Source: an uncultured Duncaniella sp. (GTDB lineage Bacteria > Bacteroidota > Bacteroidia > Bacteroidales > Muribaculaceae). From it: 64,000 bases of DNA. Numbering within the stretch: position 1 is the first letter of the stretch; the number at the start of each line of letters is the position of its first letter. Positions 44,375 to 52,833 of this stretch are shown here, piece after piece. The notes beneath the pieces were generated by a model. It did no database searches. It saw nothing but the letters and a program-made list of their open reading frames with translations, and was not told the origin of the DNA. The stretch lies in assembly GCA_910589485.1 (NCBI GenBank), contig CAJUSW010000010.1, positions 62,001-126,000 on the forward strand, read 5' to 3'. A program made the position numbers and the translations under genes.

Positions 44375-45385
44375 TTATACTTTTTGTGTTTTGATAACTT
44401 TTGAGCCGCCAAAAACATCGCTCATCGGTATGCTGTCGAGTTGGCGGTCGATTGCCTCGACCTCATTAGCTGACAGATTTATATCAGCTGCCCCGATGTT
44501 CTCTTTCAAGCGACACAGATGCCGGGTGCCGGGTATAGGCACGATATATGGTTTCTTACACAGCATCCACGCGAGAGAAATCTGCGATGGTGTGGCGTGT
44601 TTCTCTTCGGCGAGGCGACGTATAAGTTCAAACAGCATTTCGTTTTCCTCAAAACTCTCACGGCTGAACTGAGGCATGGCTGCCCTATAATCATTCTTCG
44701 GATTGAATTTTGAGTCGGCGGTATAGAAGTCCGACAACAGACCATTGGCAAGCGGAGAGAACGCGATAAAGCCTACATTCAATTCCTCAAGCGTCGGGAA
44801 AATATCCTCGTGCCATCTTGCCATCATCGAATAGCGGTTCTGTATAGCCGTTACGGGACATACCGCATGGGCGCGACGGAGATATTCTTCATTAGTTTCC
44901 GATATACCCCAATGGAGTATCTTGCCCTCCTGTATCAGTTGCGACATAGTATCTGCTACAATTTCCGGCTCAACATCCAGGTCTATGCGGTGTTGCAGAT
45001 ATAGGTCGATATGGTCGGTTTGCAGGCGACGTAGAGAGCCATCAACGGCTTTCCTGATGCTATTGGGTGTTGAATCCGGTATCAGAGGATAAGGTCCCGG
45101 CTCGTGCGATTTGTCGAATGTAAGACCAAATTTTGTTGTGATTACAACCTTATCACGGTAAGGCTTCAATGCTTCTCCAAGTAATTCCTCGTTATCATGA
45201 GGATTTGTATCCGTGCCGTAAATTTCAGCGGTATCAAACAATGTGTAACCCATCTCCACTGCATCTGCAAGGAGTGTTTTCATTGACTTTTTATCAGCGG
45301 GTGCGCCGTATGCGTGGCTCATGCCCATACATCCGAGGCCCACCGAGGATACCGTTAATCCAGAAATTGTACGAAAGTTATTCAT
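44375..45385 (-). CDS. Aldo/keto reductase
   Basis: NAD(P)H-dependent carbonyl reductase of 336 residues, of the YakC/Tas-like class (GLGCMGMSHAYG, LFDTAEIYG with catalytic Asp/Tyr, VVITTKFG with Lys, LYLQHRID with His, WGISETNEEYLRRAHA). Cytoplasmic. Position: third gene of the operon running from 47475 to 39069, 9 bases after the membrane protein. Closely related to the partial gene at 63835 (IGLGCMAMSHGYGEPADKK). Confidence 0.93.
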   Translation of the reverse strand: MNNFRTISGLTVSSVGLGCMGMSHAYGAPADKKSMKTLLADAVEMGYTLFDTAEIYGTDTNPHDNEELLGEALKPYRDKVVITTKFGLTFDKSHEPGPYPLIPDSTPNSIRKAVDGSLRRLQTDHIDLYLQHRIDLDVEPEIVADTMSQLIQEGKILHWGISETNEEYLRRAHAVCPVTAIQNRYSMMARWHEDIFPTLEELNVGFIAFSPLANGLLSDFYTADSKFNPKNDYRAAMPQFSRESFEENEMLFELIRRLAEEKHATPSQISLAWMLCKKPYIVPIPGTRHLCRLKENIGAADINLSANEVEAIDRQLDSIPMSDVFGGSKVIKTQKV

Positions 45386-45394
45386 TTGATATAT

Positions 45395-45901
45395 TTATTT
45401 AACATTTAGAGATCGGTGTTTGCGCCACGGCTTAAAAACAGAGATTACAACAAGAAAAATCAGTGCTATTGCTTGATAGAATGATGCGTCTCGAGCCATT
45501 TTTAGTGAGGTAAGTACCTGATTGTTGTTCAATGCAGCATCATAATTTTGAAGTATCGTACTATAAGCGTGTTGACAAGCCGGATAAAAGACCAGTGATG
45601 CAAGCAGGATCACGATACCACAAACTATCCACTTAACAATAATCCATCGTTGCTTAAAAAAGCCCCACGGCGTGAGCAGACCGTAAAAAATTCCTGTGCC
45701 AATGCTCAATATCGCCGCAGGAACAGTAAGAAGTCTGTCAATCCAAACCATACACTTATAATACATGAAAAGCTCCTGACCTGTATCATAAGAAATCCAT
45801 GAAAGAACCCACATTGCAATAATGCTTACAGTCCATGTCATGACTACAAGCAAATGCAGGATTTTCAAAATCTTGGTGCCGGTAGGATTGAGTTGTAGCA
45901 T
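45395..45901 (-). CDS. Four-helix membrane protein (DUF2269-like)
   Basis: 168-residue inner-membrane protein with four hydrophobic segments (about 12-34, 55-76, 86-106, 142-160). HLLVVMTWTVSIIAMWVLSW and GIFYGLLTPWGFFKQRWIIVKW recall DUF2269-type integral membrane proteins, some of which contain haem-like histidine arrangements; here only a few histidines exist. The role is unknown. The start ATG shares one base with the upstream stop (TAATG), which implies translational coupling to the flavodoxin-hydrolase fusion. Confidence 0.7.
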   Translation of the reverse strand: MLQLNPTGTKILKILHLLVVMTWTVSIIAMWVLSWISYDTGQELFMYYKCMVWIDRLLTVPAAILSIGTGIFYGLLTPWGFFKQRWIIVKWIVCGIVILLASLVFYPACQHAYSTILQNYDAALNNNQVLTSLKMARDASFYQAIALIFLVVISVFKPWRKHRSLNVK

Positions 45902-47475
45902 TAGTTTGTCTTTAATACCTTACGAGTTGAATTGCCGGATTTTACGATGTATATTCCGTTGCTGAGAGTATCAGGAGATACTGCCCGACCTTTTAAGTCA
46001 TAGTATGTTTCAGGTGTGTTTGCAGCCATATCTGCATTTATTGTATTTATAGCCGCAGAGTTACCCTGCATAATTGGCGTGAGGAAAGCATCAAAATCAT
46101 TCCCCCAGATTGAAGCATTGCTCCCGCCACCATATCCATGCGGATAACCTTGAAGCACTTTGGTCTCAACCCTTACACCGGCTTCTTTCACTGCATTTGA
46201 GTTTTGGGTAAACTGGCCGGCAAATCCGTCGCGTGTGCCCCAGCAATAGAAAGCAGGAGGAAGATTAGCGGCACGGAGTGTCTCAACATTGTTCATCGAC
46301 ACGCTCAATCTTCCATAGAAAGAATATATCATGCCAACAGCACAGGCTGAGACAGGCACGTTGTCAAGTTCATCAGGACGGTATGAGCTGTCAAGGGCTG
46401 TACCGTTGGTAAGGTCACGCCAGTTCAGCAGAACCTCGCCGTTCAATATACCTCCGGCTGAAAAACCGACAAGCGCGATGTTTTCGGGATTGATACGGTA
46501 ATCTTCAGCGTGGACTTTTACATATCGTATCGCCCTTTGCAGGTCAGTTGCGCTGGCCTGCATGGAATAAGGATTGATGCGGTAGTTTACAATAAAGCAC
46601 TGGTATCCCATCGGTACAAGCATATCAGCTATGTCATAGCCCTCGTTCTGCATACTGCGGAAAGCAAATGCACCTCCGGGGCAAATCATCACGGCACCTT
46701 TGGGTTGAACATTCTCAGGCACTGTATATACCAGCATATTGGGTATAAAGTCAGGGCCATCGGAATTATTCACATTCTCACGGAACCCGGGAATATTGCC
46801 ACGTTGCCAAAGTTCCACTGTCCCTTCCATCGGTGCTGTCGCACCTCCGGGGTTAAGACTGCCATACTGCTGGTTGATAAGGTCAATCCATGTCTGTATG
46901 CGGCTTTCATTGATAGACCCGCTTGTCAATCCCAGTCCTTCAAGATGTTCGGCATCAGGTGTCATATCCACAATCGCCTGAAGGGTTTCATCACGGTAGG
47001 TTGATGCGTATGTTGTAAAGGGAACAACGGTTTTACCCTCAAAATCGTAGCTTTCCGCAAAAGTATGGAGAATCATGGGAGCGGTATGCCACCACACCGG
47101 ACCACCGAGAAAAATAACGTCATATTCATCCCAGTTTGCAACACTGTTTTTTATGGCTGGACGAGCATTGCTGTCGCGTTCCTCCAATGCTACTTCAGTG
47201 CATGGGGTATATGAGGTCGGATATGGATTGACAGGCTCGATTTCAAACAGATCACCCCCTGTGATTGCCTGTACCTGCTGAGCCATAGGTCTTGTAGTGC
47301 CGCCCCATGAGAAATAGGCAATCAGAACTTTTTTCCCTGAGAAATAATCGGATCCTCCACCTTCTCCAGGTTGAACGGGTTGAGGCTGCGTAGGCTGTTC
47401 CGGCATTTCAGGTTCATTTGCGCTGCATGATGTAAATGTCAACAGCATCAGAAATAAAAAGAGATAATGCTTCAT
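45901..47475 (-). CDS. Exported flavodoxin - alpha/beta hydrolase fusion with T9SS-like tail
   Basis: Lipoprotein of 524 residues with three parts. After the lipobox TFTSC (Cys17) and a Pro/Gln linker comes a flavodoxin domain (about 45-205; FMN loop YFSWGGTTRPMAQQVQ, then GGPVWWHTAP). Next is an alpha/beta hydrolase (about 215-470; MICPGGAFAFRS, nucleophile VGFSAGG with Ser339, GTRDG, and His446 in YPHGYGG). The C-terminus (490-524; YYDLKGRAVSPDTLSNGIYI) resembles a type IX secretion sorting domain. Separate relatives of both halves are nearby (47747, 50687, 62668). First gene of the long redox operon; promoter motif at 47531-47558. Confidence 0.87.
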   Translation of the reverse strand: MKHYLFLFLMLLTFTSCSANEPEMPEQPTQPQPVQPGEGGGSDYFSGKKVLIAYFSWGGTTRPMAQQVQAITGGDLFEIEPVNPYPTSYTPCTEVALEERDSNARPAIKNSVANWDEYDVIFLGGPVWWHTAPMILHTFAESYDFEGKTVVPFTTYASTYRDETLQAIVDMTPDAEHLEGLGLTSGSINESRIQTWIDLINQQYGSLNPGGATAPMEGTVELWQRGNIPGFRENVNNSDGPDFIPNMLVYTVPENVQPKGAVMICPGGAFAFRSMQNEGYDIADMLVPMGYQCFIVNYRINPYSMQASATDLQRAIRYVKVHAEDYRINPENIALVGFSAGGILNGEVLLNWRDLTNGTALDSSYRPDELDNVPVSACAVGMIYSFYGRLSVSMNNVETLRAANLPPAFYCWGTRDGFAGQFTQNSNAVKEAGVRVETKVLQGYPHGYGGGSNASIWGNDFDAFLTPIMQGNSAAINTINADMAANTPETYYDLKGRAVSPDTLSNGIYIVKSGNSTRKVLKTN

Positions 47476-47530
47476 GGTCCTTTGCGTTTTATGAGTTTAG
47501 AATTTTACTGATGCAAAATTACTGACAGAT

Positions 47531-47558
47531 AACGAAGGTGTTATTACTCTTTTTTCGG
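47531..47558 (-). promoter_or_regulatory. Redox-island composite promoter motif (site e)
   Basis: Minus strand CCGAAAAAAGAGTAATAA followed by CACCTTCGTTATC. It shares the CCGAAAAAAG-GTAA part with the sites at 50592 and 63746, but the second half is weaker. Upstream of the fused flavodoxin-hydrolase gene. Confidence 0.42.
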
Positions 47559-47606
47559 CTCGTTATTCCAAAATTTCCGAAAATAATAATGGTCATTATA
47601 TGATAA

Positions 47607-47636
47607 AAGAAGAACGACATGGGTGCCGTCCTTCTT
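47607..47636 (-). terminator. Hairpin terminator after the flavodoxin lipoprotein gene
   Basis: AAGAAGAACGAC (47607-47618) pairs with GCCGTCCTTCTT (47625-47636) with two mismatches; on the minus strand it is followed by TTTTATC. It would end the transcript of the 47747 gene before the next promoter. Confidence 0.55.
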
Positions 47637-47652
47637 CCTTCATCTGATTGGG

Positions 47653-47749
47653 TTAAGCAAGTCGTAAAAATTAACCGCTATATGTAAGTCCTAAAGAGCT
47701 TGCCCAATAAATCGCAGTTATTTGTGCATTAATTTTTACGACTTACTTA
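47653..47749. repeat. MITE-like element, short copy
   Basis: Ends TTAAGCAAGTCGTAAAAATT (left) and AATTTTTACGACTTACTTA (right); the interior matches the copies at 25479 and 42433 (CCGCTATATGTAAGTCC, AGAGCTTGCCCAATAAATC). As in the first copy, the terminal TAA on the minus strand is the stop codon of the preceding gene (flavodoxin lipoprotein). Confidence 0.82.
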
Positions 47750-48493
47750 TAAAACTACTTTGTATGTCTTGGCAGGGCTTTTCACAATAAATATGCCCTT
47801 TAGATCTGTCGTGTCTTTTATGATGCGCCCATTCAAATCATATATCGTCACATCATTGGAATTGAGATCTACCGACACATCTTCAATCCCGGCATTATTA
47901 TCTGGATGTGATTCTTCCCATACTGTGCTGATACGGTTTACCCATGCCTCAACACCGCTGGTCGATCCTGTTGTGCCAAGACCTTCAAGATGCTCGGCTT
48001 CAGGTGTCATATCTACGATGGCTTGCAATGTTTCATCACGATACGTTGCGGCATAAGTGCAGAAAGGGACAACCGTCTTGCCTTCAAAATCGTAGCTTTC
48101 TGCGAAAGTGTGGATAATCATAGGAGTTGTCCACCACCATACCGGACAACCAATGAAAACAATATCATAGTCTGCCCAGTTTTCAACGCGGTTCTTGATT
48201 TCCGGACGAGCATTATTGTTTTTTTCTTCAAGTGCCACTTCCGTGCAAGGAGTGTAGGCCGTAGGGTAAGGGACAACAGGCTCAATCTCAAAGATGTCCC
48301 CTTTTGTCACTTTCTCAATCGTTTCTGCCATATGGCGGGTAGTACCACCCCACGAAAAATAAGCGACAAGAACCTTTTTGCCGTTAAACAGAGCTCCATC
48401 ACTTGCCGATGCCAGCTGAGGCACATCATTCTCAGTCGCACCACATGACAAGATTATCAAGAGCACCATGAATAAGGCGAAAAACTTTTTCAT
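47747..48493 (-). CDS. Flavodoxin lipoprotein with T9SS-like tail
   Basis: 248 residues. Signal peptide with lipobox IILSC (Cys17), flavodoxin domain (about 38-195; FMN loop YFSWGGTTRHMAETIEK, FIGCPVWWWTTPMIIHTF, VPFCTYAATYRDET) and a C-terminal sorting-like domain (TIYDLNGRIIKDTTDLKGIF). Very close to the flavodoxin half of the 45901 fusion (long shared stretch around TPCTEVALEE and HTFAESYDFEGKTVVPF), so one probably arose from the other by duplication. Monocistronic: own upstream region and a terminator after it. Confidence 0.9.
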   Translation of the reverse strand: MKKFFALFMVLLIILSCGATENDVPQLASASDGALFNGKKVLVAYFSWGGTTRHMAETIEKVTKGDIFEIEPVVPYPTAYTPCTEVALEEKNNNARPEIKNRVENWADYDIVFIGCPVWWWTTPMIIHTFAESYDFEGKTVVPFCTYAATYRDETLQAIVDMTPEAEHLEGLGTTGSTSGVEAWVNRISTVWEESHPDNNAGIEDVSVDLNSNDVTIYDLNGRIIKDTTDLKGIFIVKSPAKTYKVVL

Positions 48494-48630
48494 ATCCGTT
48501 GTTAAGTTCTGTTTGAAGTGCGATAATTATGGTTTGTTCCAAATTACGGCGCAAAGTTACAGCAGCTTCATCTCTTGGGTATTACACTTTGTTCTGTTGT
48601 TTTTGCCAAAATTTCCGTTCCATCACAAAA

Positions 48631-48660
48631 ACGGAAAAAATGGCAATAGTTACAGAAAAT
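48631..48660 (+). promoter_or_regulatory. Redox-island composite promoter motif (site g)
   Basis: ACGGAAAAAATGGCAATA followed by GTTACAGAAAATA. It matches the 63746 site in the A-run, the AAT and GTTAC parts. It lies 30 bases before the -7 box TAATTTTG (48690-48697) of the gene at 48720. On the opposite strand an AAAGTGTAATACCC (48574-48587) precedes the flavodoxin gene at 48493. Confidence 0.4.
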
Positions 48661-48719
48661 ATTATCGTGTCTATTTGTCTGGCTACTCGTAATTTTGCAT
48701 CGTGATAGATTTTCTAATT

Positions 48720-49991
48720 ATGAATTATATCAAGTCAATCATTATCATTTTTATTTGCTGTCTGACCGTCGGTTTGGACAATATCGTATATGGAGCCAAT
48801 CTGAACGATACCAATGTGGCAATCAATGGTAAAATAGTTGATGCACGCAACAATAAAGGCATCGGAAGTGTTGATATTACCTTAATGGGGAGCAACATAG
48901 GCACAATAAGCAATTCTGACGGATGTTTTTCGTTGACATGCCCGGTAGTGTCTGTTGGCAAGGTTTCTTTCTCAATCAAGGGATATTCGACCGTAACCGT
49001 TCCATTAGATAGTCTTAGGAAAGGCGGCAATATTATACGATTGGACAGACAAGCCGTTGAATTATCTGAGGTTGTTGTCTATGGTGGAGATCCTGTTAAG
49101 ATTGTAGAAGAGGCTATCAAGAAAATACCGGCCAATTATTCGTTGAGCAATGACCTTCTTTCGGTTTTTTACAGAGAAACAATTAAAAAAGGACGCCGTT
49201 TTGTCGGAGTATCGGAAGCCGCTATTGACGTTTACAAAACGCCTTACAACAAGCGTGAAATCGCAGGGGACCGCGTGCAGATAGAACGAGGGAGACGCCT
49301 TGTAAGCCAAAAGAGCAATGACACAATAGCTGTAAAAATAGTGGGAGGTCCGAATCTTGCAGTCTGTGTGGATTTCGTAAAAAATGCTGATGTTCTGTTC
49401 TCAGAGAATGAGTTGTCAGATTATGAGTTCAAGATGAAAAATCCTGAACTTATAGACGACAGATTGCAATACGTAATTGATTTCAGACCAAAGGTTCAAC
49501 GAGAATATGCTCAATTCCGAGGTTCATTATATATCGATAGAGAACTTCTGGCGTTTACCAGAGCTGAGTTTGAAATAGATTCGAGTGATAAAGCCAAAAT
49601 GACAGCTGCCGTTCTTCATAAAAAACCGAGGGGACTGCGTTTCAATCCTCAAAAGGTTGACTTTGTAGTTTCATATAAGCAGGTCAATGGCAAGACATAC
49701 CTTAACTATATCCAGAATGTCATGCGGTTCAAATGCGATATGAAACGCAGACTGTTCTCATCAGCCTATACAGCCTATACAGAAATGGTTGTAGTCAATA
49801 GAGAGGAAGGAACTGAGGCAAGAATAACTCGCAAAGATGCGTTCAAACCGCGTCAAATATTTTATGACCTCGTTGACCAGTATTGGGACGAGGATTATTG
49901 GTCTGATTATAACATTATCGAACCGACAGAATCACTTGAACACGCTGTTGAGAAACTGAAAAAGACCGGAAAGACTCTATCCATGCAATAA
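48720..49991 (+). CDS. Carboxypeptidase-regulatory-like domain protein
   Basis: Exported protein of 423 residues; I use the ATG at 48720 (MNYIKSIIIIFICCLTVGLD), since a GTG at 48702 only adds six residues and a -7 box lies at 48690-48697. Signal peptide (about 1-28), then a CarboxypepD_reg-like beta-sandwich (about 33-115; INGKIVDARNNKGIGSVDIT), an ELSEVVVYGG linker like those before TonB plugs, and an unassigned domain of about 290 residues (IPANYSLSNDLLSVFYRETI, FRGSLYIDRELLAFTRAEFE). Found widely in Bacteroidetes as periplasmic or outer-membrane proteins of unknown role. It is 19 bases before a flavodoxin lipoprotein gene. Confidence 0.8.
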   Translation: MNYIKSIIIIFICCLTVGLDNIVYGANLNDTNVAINGKIVDARNNKGIGSVDITLMGSNIGTISNSDGCFSLTCPVVSVGKVSFSIKGYSTVTVPLDSLRKGGNIIRLDRQAVELSEVVVYGGDPVKIVEEAIKKIPANYSLSNDLLSVFYRETIKKGRRFVGVSEAAIDVYKTPYNKREIAGDRVQIERGRRLVSQKSNDTIAVKIVGGPNLAVCVDFVKNADVLFSENELSDYEFKMKNPELIDDRLQYVIDFRPKVQREYAQFRGSLYIDRELLAFTRAEFEIDSSDKAKMTAAVLHKKPRGLRFNPQKVDFVVSYKQVNGKTYLNYIQNVMRFKCDMKRRLFSSAYTAYTEMVVVNREEGTEARITRKDAFKPRQIFYDLVDQYWDEDYWSDYNIIEPTESLEHAVEKLKKTGKTLSMQ

Positions 49992-50010
49992 ATCATCTAA
50001 AAATATAAAA

Positions 50011-50583
50011 ATGAGAAAACTGACTCTTATCATCAGCGCAATCGCAGTAATGACCGGATTGCTCATCTCTTGTTCACCGAAAAAGCAAGAGAATCCCGTA
50101 CAAAATGGAAAAGTTCTTGTATGCTATTTTTCTGCAACTGGAACGACTGAGAAGGCTGCACAGCGTATTGCTGACCTTACAGGTGGGACTCTTCATAATA
50201 TTGCGCCGGAAGTGGCGTACACTGACTCCGACCTTGATTGGCGTGACTCACTTTCGCGCTCCTATGTGGAGATGCACAACCGTGATTTCCGCCCCGCTCT
50301 CAAAGATTCTGTGACAGATATGACTGATTACAGCGTTGTGTTCATCGGCTATCCAAACTGGTGGAATACACATCCGACCATTATAAATACATTTATCGAG
50401 GCAAATGATTTGCAAGGTAAGACCGTAATACCTTTTATGACCTCAGGTGGCAGCAACATTATCAACAGCGAGAACGAACTGCACGAGGCATATCCCAGCA
50501 TCAAGTGGGCAAAAGGTCTGCTGATGAACAATGTTTCTGACGATGATATTAAGGATTGGTTGAAAGGAAACGGACTCCGATAA
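50011..50583 (+). CDS. Flavodoxin lipoprotein
   Basis: 190 residues. Lipobox GLLISC (Cys21) then flavodoxin domain: FMN loop CYFSATGTTEKAAQRIADL (about 36-54), VVFIGYPNWWNTHPTIINTF and VIPFMTSGGSNIINSENEL. Similar in size and loops to the flavodoxins at 37554 and 61859. It follows the regulatory-domain gene by 19 bases and probably shares its transcript. Predicted to be membrane-anchored outside the cytoplasm. Confidence 0.9.
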   Translation: MRKLTLIISAIAVMTGLLISCSPKKQENPVQNGKVLVCYFSATGTTEKAAQRIADLTGGTLHNIAPEVAYTDSDLDWRDSLSRSYVEMHNRDFRPALKDSVTDMTDYSVVFIGYPNWWNTHPTIINTFIEANDLQGKTVIPFMTSGGSNIINSENELHEAYPSIKWAKGLLMNNVSDDDIKDWLKGNGLR

Positions 50584-50591
50584 CGCCTGCA

Positions 50592-50632
50592 ACCGAAAAA
50601 AGTGTAAGACTTACCGACGTTTGTAAAAATCA
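50592..50632 (+). promoter_or_regulatory. Redox-island composite promoter motif (site b)
   Basis: ACCGAAAAAAGTGTAAGA followed by CTTACCGACGTTTGTAAAAA. Best copy together with 63746. TTTG at 50620-50623 may act as -7 element. It precedes the hydrolase - CMD/cupin - hydrolase operon. Confidence 0.6.
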
Positions 50633-50686
50633 TCAAAACGATTTATTTGTTTAATAACCGTGCTTCGGCACAAATAACAAGATTAC

Positions 50687-51730
50687 ATGAAACTTAAAAC
50701 GATTTTAATCATGGCAGCATCAGCTATCAGTTTCGGCACGGTTCTCCATGCACAGGATAATCCGTGGGGTCTTGTCTATGAGCAGGCAATCACCGAAAAC
50801 GTACCCGGCAAAGTGAATATCCATCCGGTAAAATACAATCTCGACGGCATTGAAATAGCCGCAAACGTCTATACCCCTGCCGATTATAACCCCGATGAAA
50901 AGGAATATCCGGCTATCATTGTGGCACACCCCAATGGAGGTACAAAGGAGCAGGTTGCAGGACTGTTCGCACAACGGATGGCAGAAAAAGGCTATATAAC
51001 CATTGCTGCCGATGCCTCATATCAGGGTGCAAGCGGTGGTGAACCCCGCCACACAGACAAGCCTTATTTCCGTATCAATGACATTCACGGTATGGCGGAC
51101 TATATCTCCAAATATCCCGGTGTTGACCCACAGCGAATAGGCGCATTCGGCATTTGCGGAGGAGGCGGTTATACTCTCGGTGCGGCAAAAAGTGACAAGC
51201 GTTTCAAAGCTGTGGCAACCCTCAGCATGTTCAATTCCGGCCGTGTACGCCGCAATGGCTTCATGGACTCAGCCATGCCCACAATTCAGCAACGCCTCAA
51301 GGAAGCCTCCGATGCAAGAGAAAAGAGAGTCACCACAGGCGAAATTGTGTTTACTGGCGATATGAACCTGACGGATGAGGAGATTGAGAAACTTCCATTT
51401 GACCTCTACCGTGAAGGCGCGATATATTATAACCGCACCCATGCTCACCCCAATTCAACATTCCGCTACACAATGGAAAGTCTGATGGACCTGATGACTT
51501 GGGATGCGACAGACCAGATCAACCTTATCAACGCCCCGCTGCTTATGATGGCCGGAAACAAGGCTGATACCTTCTACATGACCTCAGATGCCTTTGAGAA
51601 AGCCACCGGTACTACCGACAAGGAATTGTTCCTTATTCCGGGCGCAACCCATATCCAGACATATTATGTGCCTGAATACGTAGATCAGGAAGTCAACAAA
51701 CTAACAGAGTTCTTTGGCAAAAAATTATGA
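50687..51730 (+). CDS. Exported dienelactone-hydrolase-like enzyme
   Basis: 347-residue alpha/beta hydrolase with a signal peptide (MKLKTILIMAASAISFGTVL, cleavage near HAQD). The nucleophile elbow is FGICGGGG (155-162), with Cys158 in place of Ser, as in dienelactone hydrolases. Other elements: IIVAHPNGGTKEQVAG (oxyanion region), MMAGNKADTFY (Asp) and LIPGATHIQTYY (His). It starts a three-gene operon with ATGA overlaps, and the composite promoter motif stands at 50592-50632. Confidence 0.87.
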   Translation: MKLKTILIMAASAISFGTVLHAQDNPWGLVYEQAITENVPGKVNIHPVKYNLDGIEIAANVYTPADYNPDEKEYPAIIVAHPNGGTKEQVAGLFAQRMAEKGYITIAADASYQGASGGEPRHTDKPYFRINDIHGMADYISKYPGVDPQRIGAFGICGGGGYTLGAAKSDKRFKAVATLSMFNSGRVRRNGFMDSAMPTIQQRLKEASDAREKRVTTGEIVFTGDMNLTDEEIEKLPFDLYREGAIYYNRTHAHPNSTFRYTMESLMDLMTWDATDQINLINAPLLMMAGNKADTFYMTSDAFEKATGTTDKELFLIPGATHIQTYYVPEYVDQEVNKLTEFFGKKL

Positions 51731-52833
51731 AAATCCTACGACCAATCATTTGCGCATTTCTCGCAATAATTCCAATGATAACAATGGCAACAGATATAAA
51801 TAATTTTCGTCAACCTTACCCGGCAGGTCAGGCAATGACTGACAATCCGAATTTTATCGGCACTGCATGGCTCTATCCTTTGAGCCATGAAAAGGAACTC
51901 AATGTGCCGATGTTCAATGTTACATTTGAGCCGGGATGCCGTAACAACTGGCACCGTCACAGCGGCGGTCAGATACTAATCGCCACTGCCGGCGTTGGCT
52001 ATTATCAAGAGAAAGGCAAAGCCGCCCGTCGCCTGTTTCCCGGCGACATCGTAGAGATAGCACCCGGCGTTGAACACTGGCATGGTGCCGCTCACGACAG
52101 CTGGTTTGCTCATCTGGCTATCGAATGTAACCCTGAAAACAATGAGGTCACTTGGCTCGGTCCGGTCACCGACGCAGAATATCTCGAAGCCACAAAAAAT
52201 CAGGAGACCGTAACCGAACTCACCCCCCGTCAACAGGCTATTGTGGCAATCGCTTCGTATTCTGCAATCGGTGACACCTCAGGCTTGACAAAAGCTCTTG
52301 AGCAAGGTTTGACAGCAGGAATGACAGTCAACGAAATCAAGGAGCTGTTGATACAAGTATATGCCTATTGTGGTTTCCCTCGCTCTTTGTCAGCACTCGG
52401 TGTTTTCAAAAATCTACTCTCTGAGCGTATGGCAAAAGGGATAACAGACCCGGAGGGCGAATCGGCAGCGGTAGTGAGCGACATTGATAAATACGGTCAA
52501 GGTGCTAAAACTTTGAGTAAACTTTCCGGAGTACTGGTTGATGCTCCTGCTCCTTGGTACGAGGACTTTGCTCCCGGCATTAACCGCTTCTTGAAAGAGC
52601 ATCTTTTCGCCGACATTTTCGGTCGCGGAGTACTGCCCTACACAGACCGGGAACTTGCCACTGTGTCTATGCTCACCGCTCTTGGCGGAGTCGAACCTAT
52701 GGCAACCGGCCACATCGGCATCTGCCGTCATCTCGGAGTCACCTCACCGCAGTTAAACTCATTGTTGGACATCATCGAGTATAATATCGGTCCGTCAAAA
52801 ACAGAACCAATCCGCAAGATTGTAAACAGATGA
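51727..52833 (+). CDS. Cupin - carboxymuconolactone decarboxylase fusion, exported
   Basis: 368 residues with a hydrophobic leader (MKILRPIICAFLAIIPMITM). Cupin domain at about 40-125 (TFEPGCRNNWHRHSGGQILI and PGDIVEIAPGVEHWHG give the metal-binding His set). Then two CMD/AhpD-like segments (about 155-235, LTPRQQAIVAIASYSAIGDT; and 270-355, YTDRELATVSMLTALGGVEP). CMD proteins often act as peroxidases or decarboxylases; the usual CxxC is not seen, only YCGF. ATGA overlaps on both sides place it firmly in the hydrolase operon. Confidence 0.88.
   Translation: MKILRPIICAFLAIIPMITMATDINNFRQPYPAGQAMTDNPNFIGTAWLYPLSHEKELNVPMFNVTFEPGCRNNWHRHSGGQILIATAGVGYYQEKGKAARRLFPGDIVEIAPGVEHWHGAAHDSWFAHLAIECNPENNEVTWLGPVTDAEYLEATKNQETVTELTPRQQAIVAIASYSAIGDTSGLTKALEQGLTAGMTVNEIKELLIQVYAYCGFPRSLSALGVFKNLLSERMAKGITDPEGESAAVVSDIDKYGQGAKTLSKLSGVLVDAPAPWYEDFAPGINRFLKEHLFADIFGRGVLPYTDRELATVSMLTALGGVEPMATGHIGICRHLGVTSPQLNSLLDIIEYNIGPSKTEPIRKIVNR

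Noticed and set aside
25479..47749. Short repeats considered as a CRISPR array
   Set aside because: The copies are far apart, have inverted-repeat ends and no regular spacers, and no cas genes are present.
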